From Nitratireductor aquimarinus (GTDB lineage: Bacteria > Pseudomonadota > Alphaproteobacteria > Rhizobiales > Rhizobiaceae), in NCBI RefSeq assembly GCF_017255295.1, contig NZ_JAFKDE010000002.1, positions 806,001-870,000 on the forward strand: 64,000 nucleotides of DNA, in the 5' to 3' direction. The notes below the pieces were generated by a model, which worked only from the letters and a program-made list of their open reading frames with translations, made no database searches and had not been told where the DNA came from. This document shows positions 55,514 to 64,000 of the stretch, piece by piece; position 1 is the stretch's first letter; the number at the start of each line of letters is the position of its first letter. The position numbers and the translations under genes were made by a program.

Positions 55514-56770
55514 ATGAGACGTGTTGTCGTCACCGGTATGGGGCTTCTTTCACCGTTCGGCCTCGGTGTTGAGCATGGGTGGAAGAGCCTGCTTTCGGGC
55601 AAGAGTGCGGCCAGCCGCATCGACAGTTTTGAGGTCGATGATCTGCCGTGCAAGATCGCCAATACGATCCCGCGTGAAGGCGAAGGGGCGTTCAACCCCG
55701 ACGCCTTTCTGGAACCCCGCGAGCAGCGCAAGATCGGTGAGTTCATCACCTACGGCATTGCTGCGGCAGACCAGGCGCTGGAAGATTCCGGCTGGAAGCC
55801 GGAAACCGAAGACGACAGATACGCCACCGGCGTTCTGATCGGTTCGGGTATCGGCGGCATCGAAGGCATTGCTGAAAACGCCTTGACGCTGGAGCAGCGC
55901 GGTCCGCGCCGCATCAGCCCCTTCTTCATCCCCGGCAACATCATCAACATGGTGTCCGGCCAGGTGTCGATCCGGCACGGACTGAAGGGGCCGAACCATG
56001 CGGTCGTGACCGCTTGCTCCACCGGCGCGCACGCCATTGGCGATGCCGCGCGCCTCATCATGCTTGGTGACGCCGACGTCATGCTTGCGGGTGGTGCGGA
56101 AGCACCGATCACCCGTCTGTCGATCGCCGGCTTCTCCGCATGCAAGGCTCTCTCCACCAGCTTCAACGATACGCCGGAAATCGCTTCCAGGCCCTATGAC
56201 CGCGACCGCGACGGTTTCGTCATGGGCGAGGGCGCAGGCGTGCTCGTGCTGGAAGAGCTGGAGCATGCAAAGGCGCGTGGCGCCAAGATTTACGCCGAAG
56301 TGGTTGGCTATGGCCTGACTGGCGACGCCTATCACATCACGGCACCGGCGGAAGATGGCGACGGTGCCTATCGCTGCATGAAGGCAGCGTTGAAGCGCGC
56401 CGGCATGACACCTGCCGATCTGGACTACATCAACGCACATGGCACTTCGACCATGGCGGACACCATCGAGCTTGGAGCCGTGGAGCGCCTCATGGGCGAT
56501 GCCGCAGGCAATGTTTCGATGTCGTCCACCAAGTCGGCCATCGGCCATCTGCTTGGTGCCGCGGGTGCAGCAGAAGCGATCTTCTCGGTTCTGGCCATTC
56601 GCGACAACATCGTGCCGCCGACCATCAATCTGGACAATCCACAGGTTGAAACGGCCATCGATCTGGTGCCCAACAAGCCGCGCGAACGTCAGGTTGACGT
56701 AGCGCTCTCCAACTCCTTTGGCTTTGGCGGCACCAACGCGTCTCTCGTATTCAAGCGTTATGAGGCCTGA
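55514..56770 (+). CDS. fabF: 3-oxoacyl-[ACP] synthase II
   Basis: Elongating condensing enzyme (KAS II), 418 residues. It opens VVVTGMGLLSPFG. The Cys-His-His triad is present: Cys in VTACSTGAHA, first His in INAHGTSTMADT, second His in SAIGHLLGAAGA. NSFGFGGTNASLVF ends the fold. It follows acpP directly and precedes mltG, a conserved order in alphaproteobacteria and beyond. Confidence 0.97.
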   Translation: MRRVVVTGMGLLSPFGLGVEHGWKSLLSGKSAASRIDSFEVDDLPCKIANTIPREGEGAFNPDAFLEPREQRKIGEFITYGIAAADQALEDSGWKPETEDDRYATGVLIGSGIGGIEGIAENALTLEQRGPRRISPFFIPGNIINMVSGQVSIRHGLKGPNHAVVTACSTGAHAIGDAARLIMLGDADVMLAGGAEAPITRLSIAGFSACKALSTSFNDTPEIASRPYDRDRDGFVMGEGAGVLVLEELEHAKARGAKIYAEVVGYGLTGDAYHITAPAEDGDGAYRCMKAALKRAGMTPADLDYINAHGTSTMADTIELGAVERLMGDAAGNVSMSSTKSAIGHLLGAAGAAEAIFSVLAIRDNIVPPTINLDNPQVETAIDLVPNKPRERQVDVALSNSFGFGGTNASLVFKRYEA

Positions 56771-56962
56771 ACGTTTCCGATAGCGGGCTTGCAGTTTTGC
56801 CATTTTCGCAATTCATTCTGTTCTGACACGAATCGAAATGGCGCGCGGCAAGCTCCGGTGACGCAATTTTCGAAACTTGCGTAAACGTTCATAACGCGAA
56901 CACAGAATAGGACAGGACCGGCGGCAATTGGCGCCGTTCTGAAAGGGAGCGGTCCAAGAAGC

Positions 56963-58120
56963 ATGACAGGGACTTCCGGCGATAATTCCAGCGGCTATGG
57001 CCGCCAGCCAGACGAAGAGCGCGGCCGTACTTTCAAACCGGCCAGCCAGACATTACGACCGGAGGCGGGAACCCCGCCACCGAAGCGCTCCAGGCGCGCG
57101 CGCAGCCAGTTCGTGGTGTTCTTCAACTTCGTCTTCTCTTCCATCGTCTTTCTGGTGGTTCTGGCCGGCTTCGCCTTCTATTTCGGCAAGCGCGAATTCC
57201 ATCAGCCCGGCCCGTCAAGCACGGCCGAGACCGTTCTCATCAAACCGAACACCGGTGTGAACCAGATCGCCAGCCTGCTCGAGCGCGAGGGCGTGATCAG
57301 CGATGCGCGCATCTTCTCCATCGGTGTGCGCGCCTATGGCGCCGATTCCGAGCTCAAGGCCGGTGAGTACGCCATCGACGCCCGCGCTTCGATGCATGAC
57401 GTCATGGAGCTTCTGAAGAGCGGCAAGAGCGTTCTTTACTCGCTCACCATCCCGGAAGGGCGGACCGTCGTCGAGGTGTTCCAGCGTATTCAGGATACCC
57501 CGGAACTCTCCGGCAAGCTGCCGGATGAGATGCCGCCGGAAGGCAGTCTTGCAGCCGACACGCTGCGCTTTACGCGCGGCATGGACCGCACGGCGGTCGT
57601 CGAGAAGCTCCTTGAGGATCAGCGCGAGCTGGTCGACAGCATCTGGGAGCGCCGCGACGAGGGACTTCCGGTCAAGGACAAGAACGAGTTCGTAACGCTG
57701 GCCTCCATCGTGGAGAAGGAAACCGGCATTGCCGACGAGCGCCCGCGCGTTGCAGCCGTCTTCATCAACCGTCTGAACAAGGGCATGCGTCTGCAGTCGG
57801 ACCCGACCATCATCTATGGTCTGTTTGGCGGCCAGGGCAAACCGGCTGATCGCCCGATCTACCGGTCCGACATCGACAAGAAGACGCCTTACAACACCTA
57901 TCAGATCGATGGGCTTCCGCCCACACCGATCGCCAATCCGGGCCGTGCGGCGCTTGAGGCCGTGGCAAACCCGTCGCAGACCGACGAACTTTACTTCGTC
58001 GCGGACGGTACGGGCGGTCACGCCTTTGCCAAGACGCTCAAAGAGCACAATGAGAACGTCGCACGCTGGCGCAAGCTGGAGCGCGAGCGCCAGACGGAAG
58101 ACGAGGCCGGCTCCAACTGA
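56963..58120 (+). CDS. mltG: Endolytic murein transglycosylase MltG
   Basis: Inner-membrane enzyme that cuts nascent glycan strands and sets their length. 385 residues. The cytoplasmic N-terminus (about 1-50) is basic with PPPKRSRRARS. One membrane helix lies at about 52-75. A LysM-like subdomain (about 90-160) is followed by the YceG domain with the catalytic Glu in LASIVEKETGIADERP and VFINRLNKGMRLQSDPT, then YNTYQIDGLPPTPIANPG. It is followed by yicC and gmk on the same strand. Confidence 0.95.
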   Translation: MTGTSGDNSSGYGRQPDEERGRTFKPASQTLRPEAGTPPPKRSRRARSQFVVFFNFVFSSIVFLVVLAGFAFYFGKREFHQPGPSSTAETVLIKPNTGVNQIASLLEREGVISDARIFSIGVRAYGADSELKAGEYAIDARASMHDVMELLKSGKSVLYSLTIPEGRTVVEVFQRIQDTPELSGKLPDEMPPEGSLAADTLRFTRGMDRTAVVEKLLEDQRELVDSIWERRDEGLPVKDKNEFVTLASIVEKETGIADERPRVAAVFINRLNKGMRLQSDPTIIYGLFGGQGKPADRPIYRSDIDKKTPYNTYQIDGLPPTPIANPGRAALEAVANPSQTDELYFVADGTGGHAFAKTLKEHNENVARWRKLERERQTEDEAGSN

Positions 58121-58149
58121 GCCGGACCGTCGCGCGAAGAGGGGGACGC

Positions 58150-59040
58150 ATGAGCAGGCTTCAAAGCATGACGGGCTTTGCCCGTGCTTCGCGCGACCAT
58201 GATGCCGGTGGCATCGCCTGGGAGCTGAAATCGGTAAACGGGCGCAGCCTTGAAACCCGCTTTCGCCTCCCTCCCGGTTTTGAACGGATCGAGCAGGGCG
58301 CGCGCCAGCGTCTGCAGAAGCGCTTCTCGCGCGGCAATGTGCAGGCTTCGCTGAATTTTACGCAGAATGGCGCTCTGCGCCGCCCGGTTGTCGATGAAGA
58401 GTTCCTGAAAGAGCTCGCAGAACTGGCCGGTCGCCTGCACGAGCAGTTCGGCGCTGCTCCTGCATCGGCAGACGGGCTGCTGGGCCTGCGCGGTGTGCTC
58501 GACTATGCCGATCCCGTGGCGGATGAAGAGGTTCGCGCCTCGCTCGATGAAGCCATTCTTTCGACCTTCGATGAGGCGCTTGTCAGCCTTGAGAGCGCGC
58601 GGCGGGATGAGGGCGCGGCGCTCGAACGCATCCTGCTTGACCAGGTGGCGCGCATCGAGACGCTGACCGATCAGGTCGAAAATGATTCCTCCCGCTCGCC
58701 CGAGGCCATACGCCAGCGTCTGAGCGAGCAGGTCGCCCGCCTCATGGATGCGACCACCGGCTTCGATGAAGCCCGCCTCCACGCCGAGGCCGCCATCCTT
58801 GCAGGCAAGGCGGATATCCGTGAAGAGATCGACCGTTTGCGCGCACATATCGCATCGGCCCGGGCTCTGATCGCCTCCGGCGGCCCCATAGGTCGAAAGC
58901 TTGACTTCCTCGGTCAGGAGTTCAACCGCGAATCCAACACGCTTTGCTCAAAGTCCAACGCGACAACCGTCACGGCCATCGGCCTTGAATTAAAGGCCGT
59001 CGTCGATCAGTTCCGCGAGCAGGTCCAAAATCTGGAGTAG
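58150..59040 (+). CDS. yicC: YicC family endoribonuclease-like protein
   Basis: 296 residues. Starts LQSMTGFARASRD, the YicC hallmark, with WELKSVNGRSLETRFRLP following, and a helical C-terminal DUF1732 domain ending EFNRESNTLCSKSN. E. coli YicC has been reported to be an RNA-cleaving protein and an adaptor in sRNA decay; earlier it was only known as a stress-induced protein of unknown function. The gmk gene follows after 3 bp, the usual yicC-gmk pair. Confidence 0.94.
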   Translation: MSRLQSMTGFARASRDHDAGGIAWELKSVNGRSLETRFRLPPGFERIEQGARQRLQKRFSRGNVQASLNFTQNGALRRPVVDEEFLKELAELAGRLHEQFGAAPASADGLLGLRGVLDYADPVADEEVRASLDEAILSTFDEALVSLESARRDEGAALERILLDQVARIETLTDQVENDSSRSPEAIRQRLSEQVARLMDATTGFDEARLHAEAAILAGKADIREEIDRLRAHIASARALIASGGPIGRKLDFLGQEFNRESNTLCSKSNATTVTAIGLELKAVVDQFREQVQNLE

Positions 59041-59043
59041 ACC

Positions 59044-59709
59044 ATGTCCTCGCAGACGTCTCCTGCCGTTTCGACCGAAGTCGCGCGCCGCGGCCTTATG
59101 CTCGTCCTGTCTTCACCTTCGGGTGCAGGCAAGTCGACCATCGCACGCACGCTTCTGGCCGAGGTGAAGGGGTTTGAACTTTCGGTAAGCGTTACCACGC
59201 GCCCCCGCCGCGCCAGCGAAATTGAAGGGGTGCACTACCACTTCAAGACGCAGCGCGAATTCGAGATCATGCGCGACAATGACGAATTGCTGGAGTGGGC
59301 CGAGGTTCACGGCAATTTCTACGGTACCCCCCGCGCGCCTGTCGAAAAGGCGCTGACCGAGGGGCGCGACATGCTGTTCGACATCGACTGGCAGGGCGCG
59401 GAGCAGCTGCGCGAGAAAATGCGTGGGGATGTGGTCTCCATCTTCATTCTGCCGCCCAGCATGAAGGAGCTGCTTGGCCGTCTGACGCGGCGCGCCGAGG
59501 ATACGCCCGAGATCATCCAGACGCGTCTGAAGAATGCGCGGACGGAAATCGAGAAATGGCTGGATTACGATTATGTCGTGATCAATGAAGAGCTCGATCA
59601 CGCCTTTTCGTCGGTGCGCTCCATCGTAGAGGCAGAGCGCCTGCGGCGCGACCGCCGCCCCGGCCTGTTCGATTTCGTTTCGGGCCTGCTCAGCGAGGAC
59701 GGCAACTGA
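59044..59709 (+). CDS. gmk: Guanylate kinase
   Basis: Phosphorylates GMP to GDP, linking purine synthesis and the substrate pool for ppGpp. 221 residues. The P-loop [11 protein letters not shown] is at about residues 20-30. Next are [45 protein letters not shown] and [17 protein letters not shown]. Directly downstream of yicC, ending at a bidirectional terminator. Confidence 0.97.
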   Translation: MSSQTSPAVSTEVARRGLMLVLSSPSGAGKSTIARTLLAEVKGFELSVSVTTRPRRASEIEGVHYHFKTQREFEIMRDNDELLEWAEVHGNFYGTPRAPVEKALTEGRDMLFDIDWQGAEQLREKMRGDVVSIFILPPSMKELLGRLTRRAEDTPEIIQTRLKNARTEIEKWLDYDYVVINEELDHAFSSVRSIVEAERLRRDRRPGLFDFVSGLLSEDGN

Positions 59710-59715
59710 GCTTCA

Positions 59716-59758
59716 TTTGCATTTCATGGTCGGGCTGCCTTACCCGACCATCTGCAAA
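59716..59758. terminator. Bidirectional terminator between gmk and ksgA
   Basis: ATGGTCGGG (59726-59734) pairs with CCCGACCAT (59743-59751) around an 8-nt loop, and outer TTTGCA / TGCAAA arms (59716-59721 and 59753-59758) extend it. It sits exactly between two convergent stop codons and T-rich sequence flanks the left side. Confidence 0.75.
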
Positions 59759-59763
59759 ATCCG

Positions 59764-60609
59764 TCAGGATGAACCGGTCTGGGAAGCGTTGGCCAGCGCC
59801 ACGAATTCGGCCACTGAGAGCGTTTCCGCACGTCGCGTCGCATCGATCCCTGCGCGCGCCAGAAGCGCTTCACCACCCAGCGATTTGACGCTCTGGCGCA
59901 GCATCTTGCGGCGCTGGCCAAAGGCTGCTTCCGTGATCTTCGCCAGCCTTTTGGGCTCGACCGCCAGCGGCTCGGCGCGCGGCACGATATGCACCACGGA
60001 CGACGTCACTTTCGGCGGGGGCGTAAAGGCCTGCGGAGGCAGGTCAAAGGCGATCTTGGAGACGGTGCGCCAGCCGGCCAGAACGCCAAGCCGACCATAG
60101 GCCTTGTCGCCGGGTTCGGCGACGATGCGCTGCGCCACTTCGCGCTGGAACATCAGCGTCATCGAGGCGTAGAAGGGCGGCCATGCGTCGGGCGTCAGCC
60201 AGCGTACGAGAAGCTCCGTTCCGATATTGTAGGGCAGGTTGGCGACAATCCGCACCTTGCCGTGCGCCTCCGGGGCGAGGGCTGAGAAGTCCGTTTCCAT
60301 GGCGTCGCCATTCACCACGTCGAGCCGGCCCGGATAGTGCGCGGCAATCTCCGCCAGCGCATCGAGACAGCGCTCGTCACGTTCGATGGCGATCACGCGT
60401 TCTGCGCCGGCCATCAGCAGGGCGCGCGTCAGACCGCCCGGTCCGGGGCCGACCTCGATCACCGTCGCGCCTTCAAGATCGCCCGCAGCCCGGGCGACCT
60501 TGGCCGTCAGGTTCAGATCCAGAAGAAAGTTCTGGCCGAGCGATTTCTTGGCGGCGAGGCCATGCCTGGCGATGACCTCTCTGAGTGGTGGCAGGCCATC
60601 GGCCGTCAT
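59764..60609 (-). CDS. ksgA: 16S rRNA dimethyladenosine transferase
   Basis: Dimethylates two adjacent adenines near the 3' end of 16S rRNA (also called rsmA). 281 residues. Family landmarks: [27 protein letters not shown] (SAM motif I), [19 protein letters not shown] (catalytic NLPY) and [10 protein letters not shown]. The ATG overlaps the pdxA stop by 4 bp; the pdxA-ksgA pair is conserved in many proteobacteria. Confidence 0.97.
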   Translation of the reverse strand: MTADGLPPLREVIARHGLAAKKSLGQNFLLDLNLTAKVARAAGDLEGATVIEVGPGPGGLTRALLMAGAERVIAIERDERCLDALAEIAAHYPGRLDVVNGDAMETDFSALAPEAHGKVRIVANLPYNIGTELLVRWLTPDAWPPFYASMTLMFQREVAQRIVAEPGDKAYGRLGVLAGWRTVSKIAFDLPPQAFTPPPKVTSSVVHIVPRAEPLAVEPKRLAKITEAAFGQRRKMLRQSVKSLGGEALLARAGIDATRRAETLSVAEFVALANASQTGSS

Positions 60610-61616
60610 TTTATGGTGTCCGTATTGTCTGAGAGCCGGCGCGCAAGCCTGATCGCCGCAATCAGGCTGTCGGGTCGCGCAATGCCGCGTCCGGCAATGT
60701 CGAATGCCGTGCCATGATCCGGCGATGTGCGGATGAAGGGAAGGCCGAGCGTGACGTTCACCGTCTCGTCAAAGGCAATGGTCTTCACGGGGATCAGCGC
60801 CTGATCGTGATACATGCAAAGTGCGGCGTCATAGCCAGCGCGGGCGCGGGCGTGAAACATCGTGTCGGCGGGCAGGGGGCCGAATGCGTTGATCCCGTCT
60901 TCCTGAAGCGCGTGGATCGCCGGCGCGATGACGTCACGGTCTTCCGTGCCCATGGCCCCACCTTCGCCGGCATGCGGGTTGAGCCCGGCAATGGCAAGGC
61001 GCGGTTCTGCTATGCCGAAGCGCTGACGCAGCTCCCGATGCGTGATCCGCGCGATCTCTTCCACGAGCGCCTGCGTCAGGGTTTCAGGAACCCCTGCCAG
61101 CGCCTGATGAACGGTCACCGGAACGGTCCGCAGATCGGGGCCTGCAAGCATCATGACAGGCGTGGCCGGCCTTCCGGTCAGCTCCTCCGCCAGATGGCCC
61201 AGAAACTCCGTGTGGCCCGGAAAACGAAAGCCTGCATCATAGAGTGGCTTCTTGGCGATGGGCGCGGTGACCACGGCCGCCGCACGGCTTTCCACCGTAT
61301 CCGTCACGGCGCGTGATATGGCCTCGATGACACCCGCCGCATTCACCGTCTCGGGCTGGCCTGCGCTGTCGGTCAAACGGTTTTCGAGCGGTGCGACCGG
61401 CAGCCGATTGTCAAAAGCGCTCTCTGCGGCCTCGGGCTCAGCCTCGCACAGCGGTACGTCGAGCCCCAGATGGCGCGCGCGTGCGGCCAGAAGGGCAGGG
61501 TCGCCGAGAACATAGAAGGGCGACAGCTTATCCTGGTCGCGCCGAAGCCAGGCCTGAAGAATGACCTCCGGGCCGATTCCGGACGGATCGCCAATGCTGA
61601 GCGCGAGCGGGCGCAA
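60606..61616 (-). CDS. pdxA: 4-hydroxythreonine-4-phosphate dehydrogenase
   Basis: Oxidises 4-phosphohydroxy-L-threonine in pyridoxal-phosphate synthesis. 336 residues. The start codon is TTG (61616), preceded by GAGGTGG. Landmarks: [27 protein letters not shown] with a metal His, [13 protein letters not shown] and [15 protein letters not shown]. It lies between the SurA-like gene and ksgA and has a strong terminator upstream of it. Confidence 0.95.
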   Translation of the reverse strand: MRPLALSIGDPSGIGPEVILQAWLRRDQDKLSPFYVLGDPALLAARARHLGLDVPLCEAEPEAAESAFDNRLPVAPLENRLTDSAGQPETVNAAGVIEAISRAVTDTVESRAAAVVTAPIAKKPLYDAGFRFPGHTEFLGHLAEELTGRPATPVMMLAGPDLRTVPVTVHQALAGVPETLTQALVEEIARITHRELRQRFGIAEPRLAIAGLNPHAGEGGAMGTEDRDVIAPAIHALQEDGINAFGPLPADTMFHARARAGYDAALCMYHDQALIPVKTIAFDETVNVTLGLPFIRTSPDHGTAFDIAGRGIARPDSLIAAIRLARRLSDNTDTIK

Positions 61617-61649
61617 GAGCCACCTCGTTGGATCTAGGGTCGAAGAAAG

Positions 61650-61674
61650 ATGAGCCCGGCAAGGCCGGGCTCAT
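61650..61674 (-). terminator. Intrinsic terminator after the SurA-like gene
   Basis: ATGAGCCCGGC / GCCGGGCTCAT, perfect 11-bp stem with a 3-nt loop, followed leftward by TCTTTCTTC. It lies 9 bp past the stop codon at 61684. Confidence 0.85.
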
Positions 61675-61683
61675 GAAGAACAA

Positions 61684-62619
61684 TCAGCGCTTGGTGATGC
61701 GCGCGTTCTTGCGCAGCTCGGCGAGATATTCCTGCGAGGCCTTTTCCATGTCCTCGCCGCCCGAGCCTTCACTCTGGAACATCATCTGAGCGACACGGTC
61801 GTCGGAAACTTCGCGCGTGCTGCAAACGCCGATGAACTCGACGCCGCGCTCTGTCGTGCGCACGCCGGTGGCGTTGCCGGGGGACGTCTTCTTGATCTGG
61901 TCTTTCCAGTCGCCCGGCAGCTCCGGTTCAAGAATACGGCCAAGGTCACGCACGGTCACGTCGATCAGCCCCTTGGCGAACTCACGGGTCGAATCGCAGC
62001 CCCGGAAGCGGCCACGCAGCGCCTGTGCCTCGCGCTGGCGCTTGCCAAGTAACTTCGAGCGCTCGGCAGACGGAACGACGAAGATGACCTGCTGAAGCAT
62101 GTATTCGGTCGCGCTCGGTTTGTTGCCACCCTGCTGAAGCATCTTGGCGACAACATCCTGCTCGCTCATGCCGCCGGAAGAGCTGTTGCGCGCCTGCATG
62201 ACGCGGCTCCAGCCGATCTGCGAACGGATGAAATCCTTGAAGTGCGCTGCCGTCACGCCCGACTGCGCCATCACCTGGTTCAACTGGCTGGTGGTCATCC
62301 GGTTTCCGCTGGCGAAGCGCTGATAGGCCTGATCCACCATCTCTTTGGGGATGTTGATGTTGCGCCGCTGCATTTCCTGCAGCTTGAGCGTCTGCTCGAT
62401 CATCTGATCGGTGGCTTTCTGGCGCAGATTGCCACCCTCGCGCTGCAGTCGCAGAAATGCGACGCGCCGGTCGATATCGTAGCTGGTCACCGGAAGATTG
62501 TTGACCACATAGCGAATTTCGGTCGCCATGGCACTGGTACCGCCGAGAATGGGCATTGCCGTCGCCACGGCCAACGTCAACACGCTCGCGCGCACAATAC
62601 GCCTGCAATTGCTAAACAT
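61684..62619 (-). CDS. SurA-like periplasmic chaperone / peptidyl-prolyl isomerase
   Basis: 311 residues from ATG 62619; an upstream in-frame reading is not protein-like. Signal peptide to about residue 32 (ending SAMA). SurA N-terminal domain (about 33-160): IRYVVNNLPVTSYDIDRRV, QMIEQTLKLQEMQRRNI and MVDQAYQRFA. One degenerate parvulin-type domain (about 175-280) with YMLQQVIFVVPSAERS and GVEFIGVCSTREV. E. coli SurA has 428 residues and two parvulin domains, so this is a short form. It lies between lptD and pdxA, as surA does in E. coli. Confidence 0.87.
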   Translation of the reverse strand: MFSNCRRIVRASVLTLAVATAMPILGGTSAMATEIRYVVNNLPVTSYDIDRRVAFLRLQREGGNLRQKATDQMIEQTLKLQEMQRRNINIPKEMVDQAYQRFASGNRMTTSQLNQVMAQSGVTAAHFKDFIRSQIGWSRVMQARNSSSGGMSEQDVVAKMLQQGGNKPSATEYMLQQVIFVVPSAERSKLLGKRQREAQALRGRFRGCDSTREFAKGLIDVTVRDLGRILEPELPGDWKDQIKKTSPGNATGVRTTERGVEFIGVCSTREVSDDRVAQMMFQSEGSGGEDMEKASQEYLAELRKNARITKR

Positions 62620-62755
62620 CGTCACATTTCTCACTTTTGCACCCCGCAATTGCGTCTGGGATAACAGCAAATGCACTGGAGCTACAGTCCCTTGGACCGT
62701 TTTATCCGCCAGCCTGGGGCAAAATCATGACTTTAGGGGAGGTCATGTCCAAATG

Positions 62756-62780
62756 AGGCCGGAAGCGAAGCTCCCGGCCT
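62756..62780 (-). terminator. Hairpin terminator of lptD
   Basis: AGGCCGG (62756-62762) pairs with CCGGCCT (62774-62780) and can extend through GAAGC/GCTTC-like bases. It lies 22 bp past the lptD stop and is followed leftward by CATTTGG, so the T-tract is weak. Confidence 0.6.
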
Positions 62781-62802
62781 GCCTGTTCAAAGGCTCACAG
62801 CC

Positions 62803-64000
62803 TCAGAAGCTCGAACCGAAGTCGCCGCTGCTGGTGCCGAAATCGCCGATGGTGCGCAGCGACACGCGGAAGCCGAACGAATGGTCGGTTTCCTTGGTCA
62901 CGCGGTTTTCGCTGCGCGAATAGGTCATCGAATAGATGAAGCACTCATCGCCATAGGAGAACCCGTAGTCGTTCTTGACGACCGTCTCGCTCTCGATGTC
63001 GTAAGTGCCCGAAGCAAAACCGCTCCAGTTCTCGTCGAACTTGATCCTCGCGACGCCCGTCACTTCCTGTCGGTCGGTTTCAAACCCGTATTGTGGCTGA
63101 GCTTCGATATAGGCGTACTGCAACGAACCGGTGACAGCGCCAACGGTGGCGGCGGTCTTCAGGTCGGTACGGCGTACGTCGAAGGTCTCCTCGTCGAACC
63201 GTGCACCGGCGGAGAATGCAAAGCCGCCCGGGCTGGCGAAACCGATCATGCCGACAAAGTCGGAGACGTCCGTCTCAAGGCCGGAATAGGCGCCGACATT
63301 GACCAGATCAGGAGCCGCATAGGGGTTCGCGCCGGCAATCTGGTAGGACTGACCGAAGAGGCCCTGAGCAGTCCAGCCATTGGCGAAACTGCCGGAGTAG
63401 CGGATGCCGACATTGGCGCGCGTACCACCCTCAATGCGGTCATAGCCGGAGAACTTGTCACGCTCGAACAGCGTCGTCGCGTCGAACACGAGCGACTGCG
63501 CATCTTCGTTCGGAATGCCGAGCTTGTCCTGATAGGGAGCGTCGGGCCGGACGAAGATCTGCGCCACGGGTTCCAGCACGTGGCTGGCGCTCGTGGTCGA
63601 GAAAAGGATCGGCCAGCGCGCTTCCAGACCTGCCGTCGCCATGTAGCGATAGTAGGAGGAGCGCATATCGCTGCCGACCGGGGTGCCATTCAGCTCGAAG
63701 CTGGTGATGCCATTGACCGTGGTGGCATCATAATCGGTATAGATCGCGTCGCCACGGGCCTGCAGAAGCGGGGTCACGACGAGACCGCCCGACGTGACGA
63801 AAGAGCGCTTCCACTCGGCTTCGGCGGTCATGCGGCTGGCAAGCCCATCCATACCGTCGATGCGTGACGTGTCGTTCGGGTTGATGCCGTTGACCTTGTT
63901 GAGGCTCAGCTGATCACGATAGATGTTCTGAACATTGATATCGAGATTGAGTTCGCCGCCAGCCACCGACATGTCCGGTGTATAGGAATAGTCAAAGGTC
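62803..64000 (-). CDS. lptD: LPS-assembly protein LptD, C-terminal part (cut by window edge)
   Basis: The frame read leftward from the window edge stays open from 64000 to the stop at 62803, about 398 residues. An ATG at 63972 is internal because the frame continues upstream with TFDYSYTPD. It shows beta-barrel wording typical of LptD: RWPILFSTTSASHVLEPVAQ, QVEPIA-like segments, FDRTTL-like LVFDATTLFERDKFSGYDRIEGG, and YVYFSRSE-like YSMTYSRSENRVTKETDH. It ends in Phe, the outer-membrane C-terminal signature. LptD inserts lipopolysaccharide into the outer leaflet. It is upstream of the surA-like gene, whose product folds LptD in E. coli. Confidence 0.9.
   Translation of the reverse strand, partial: TFDYSYTPDMSVAGGELNLDINVQNIYRDQLSLNKVNGINPNDTSRIDGMDGLASRMTAEAEWKRSFVTSGGLVVTPLLQARGDAIYTDYDATTVNGITSFELNGTPVGSDMRSSYYRYMATAGLEARWPILFSTTSASHVLEPVAQIFVRPDAPYQDKLGIPNEDAQSLVFDATTLFERDKFSGYDRIEGGTRANVGIRYSGSFANGWTAQGLFGQSYQIAGANPYAAPDLVNVGAYSGLETDVSDFVGMIGFASPGGFAFSAGARFDEETFDVRRTDLKTAATVGAVTGSLQYAYIEAQPQYGFETDRQEVTGVARIKFDENWSGFASGTYDIESETVVKNDYGFSYGDECFIYSMTYSRSENRVTKETDHSFGFRVSLRTIGDFGTSSGDFGSSF

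Noticed and set aside
63972-63972. ATG at 63972 as the start of a separate 389-residue protein
   Set aside because: The frame stays open to the window edge with barrel-like wording, so this is an internal Met of lptD.

Overview
The window is chromosomal DNA of an alphaproteobacterium, most likely Hyphomicrobiales (Rhizobiales) and probably near the Phyllobacteriaceae (Mesorhizobium, Nitratireductor, Chelativorans). That placement is inferred from the high G+C content, protein wording typical of the order, rhizobial dispersed palindromic repeats, and several gene orders known from that group. These orders are dapA-smpB-UDG-NYN-rpoZ-rsh, DUF2062-acpS-lepB-rnc-era-recO, rpsF-rpsR-rplI/dnaB-alr-radA-cvpA-purF, and fabD-fabG-acpP-fabF-mltG-yicC-gmk facing ksgA-pdxA-surA-lptD. 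No species can be assigned from the sequence alone.

Layout. 1-7.3 kb: the 5' part of a lytic transglycosylase gene (reverse, cut by the window edge), dapA, smpB, a family 5 uracil-DNA glycosylase overlapping an NYN-domain gene, rpoZ and the (p)ppGpp synthetase/hydrolase rsh. 7.4-8.8 kb: an accessory insertion with a small Cys/His exported protein and a TIGR04325 methyltransferase. 9.0-13.3 kb: the tightly packed DUF2062-acpS-lepB-rnc-era-recO operon. 13.3-22.4 kb: an MFS transporter, an ECF sigma/anti-sigma pair, an MscS channel, an HD hydrolase with YgfZ, several conserved unknowns, a NUDIX protein, a DUF2799 lipoprotein and an SRAP protein. 22.4-31.6 kb: FAD oxidoreductase, a 56-residue protein, cysS-VOC-GFA-pip-cimA, rarD and a LOG-family hydrolase. 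31.7-38.3 kb: a LysM envelope protein, an ArsR regulator with an Atm1-type exporter, psd-pssA and a PlsC-like acyltransferase. 38.4-48.8 kb (all reverse): SDR-purF, cvpA, radA-alr-dnaB, cfa, rplI, rpsR, rpsF. 48.9-52.5 kb: an unknown gene divergent from a YafY/WYL regulator, an ABC-2 exporter pair and a small membrane protein. 52.6-64 kb: fatty-acid synthesis genes, mltG, yicC and gmk, converging on ksgA, pdxA, a SurA-like chaperone and the 3' part of lptD.

Function. Most of the window is housekeeping: envelope building (transglycosylases, Alr, DapA, LptD/SurA, Psd/PssA, Cfa, Fab enzymes), translation and RNA maturation (SmpB, RNase III, Era, KsgA, CysS, ribosomal proteins), DNA maintenance (RecO, RadA, UDG, DnaB) and stress signalling (Rsh, omega, ECF sigma). 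No tRNA, rRNA, CRISPR, transposase, phage or toxin-antitoxin gene was recognised.

I do not see a clearly new multi-gene system. The most noteworthy signals are a near-perfect 33-nt palindrome in front of the Cys-rich ArsR/Atm1 pair; a family of TAGAGC palindromic repeats, four copies of which supply the stop codon of the adjacent gene; an EcfG-like promoter on the ECF operon; a structured rpsF leader; and a TGACA-N5-TGTCA operator candidate shared by a YafY regulator and an unknown gene. Promoter, operator and terminator calls are by eye.
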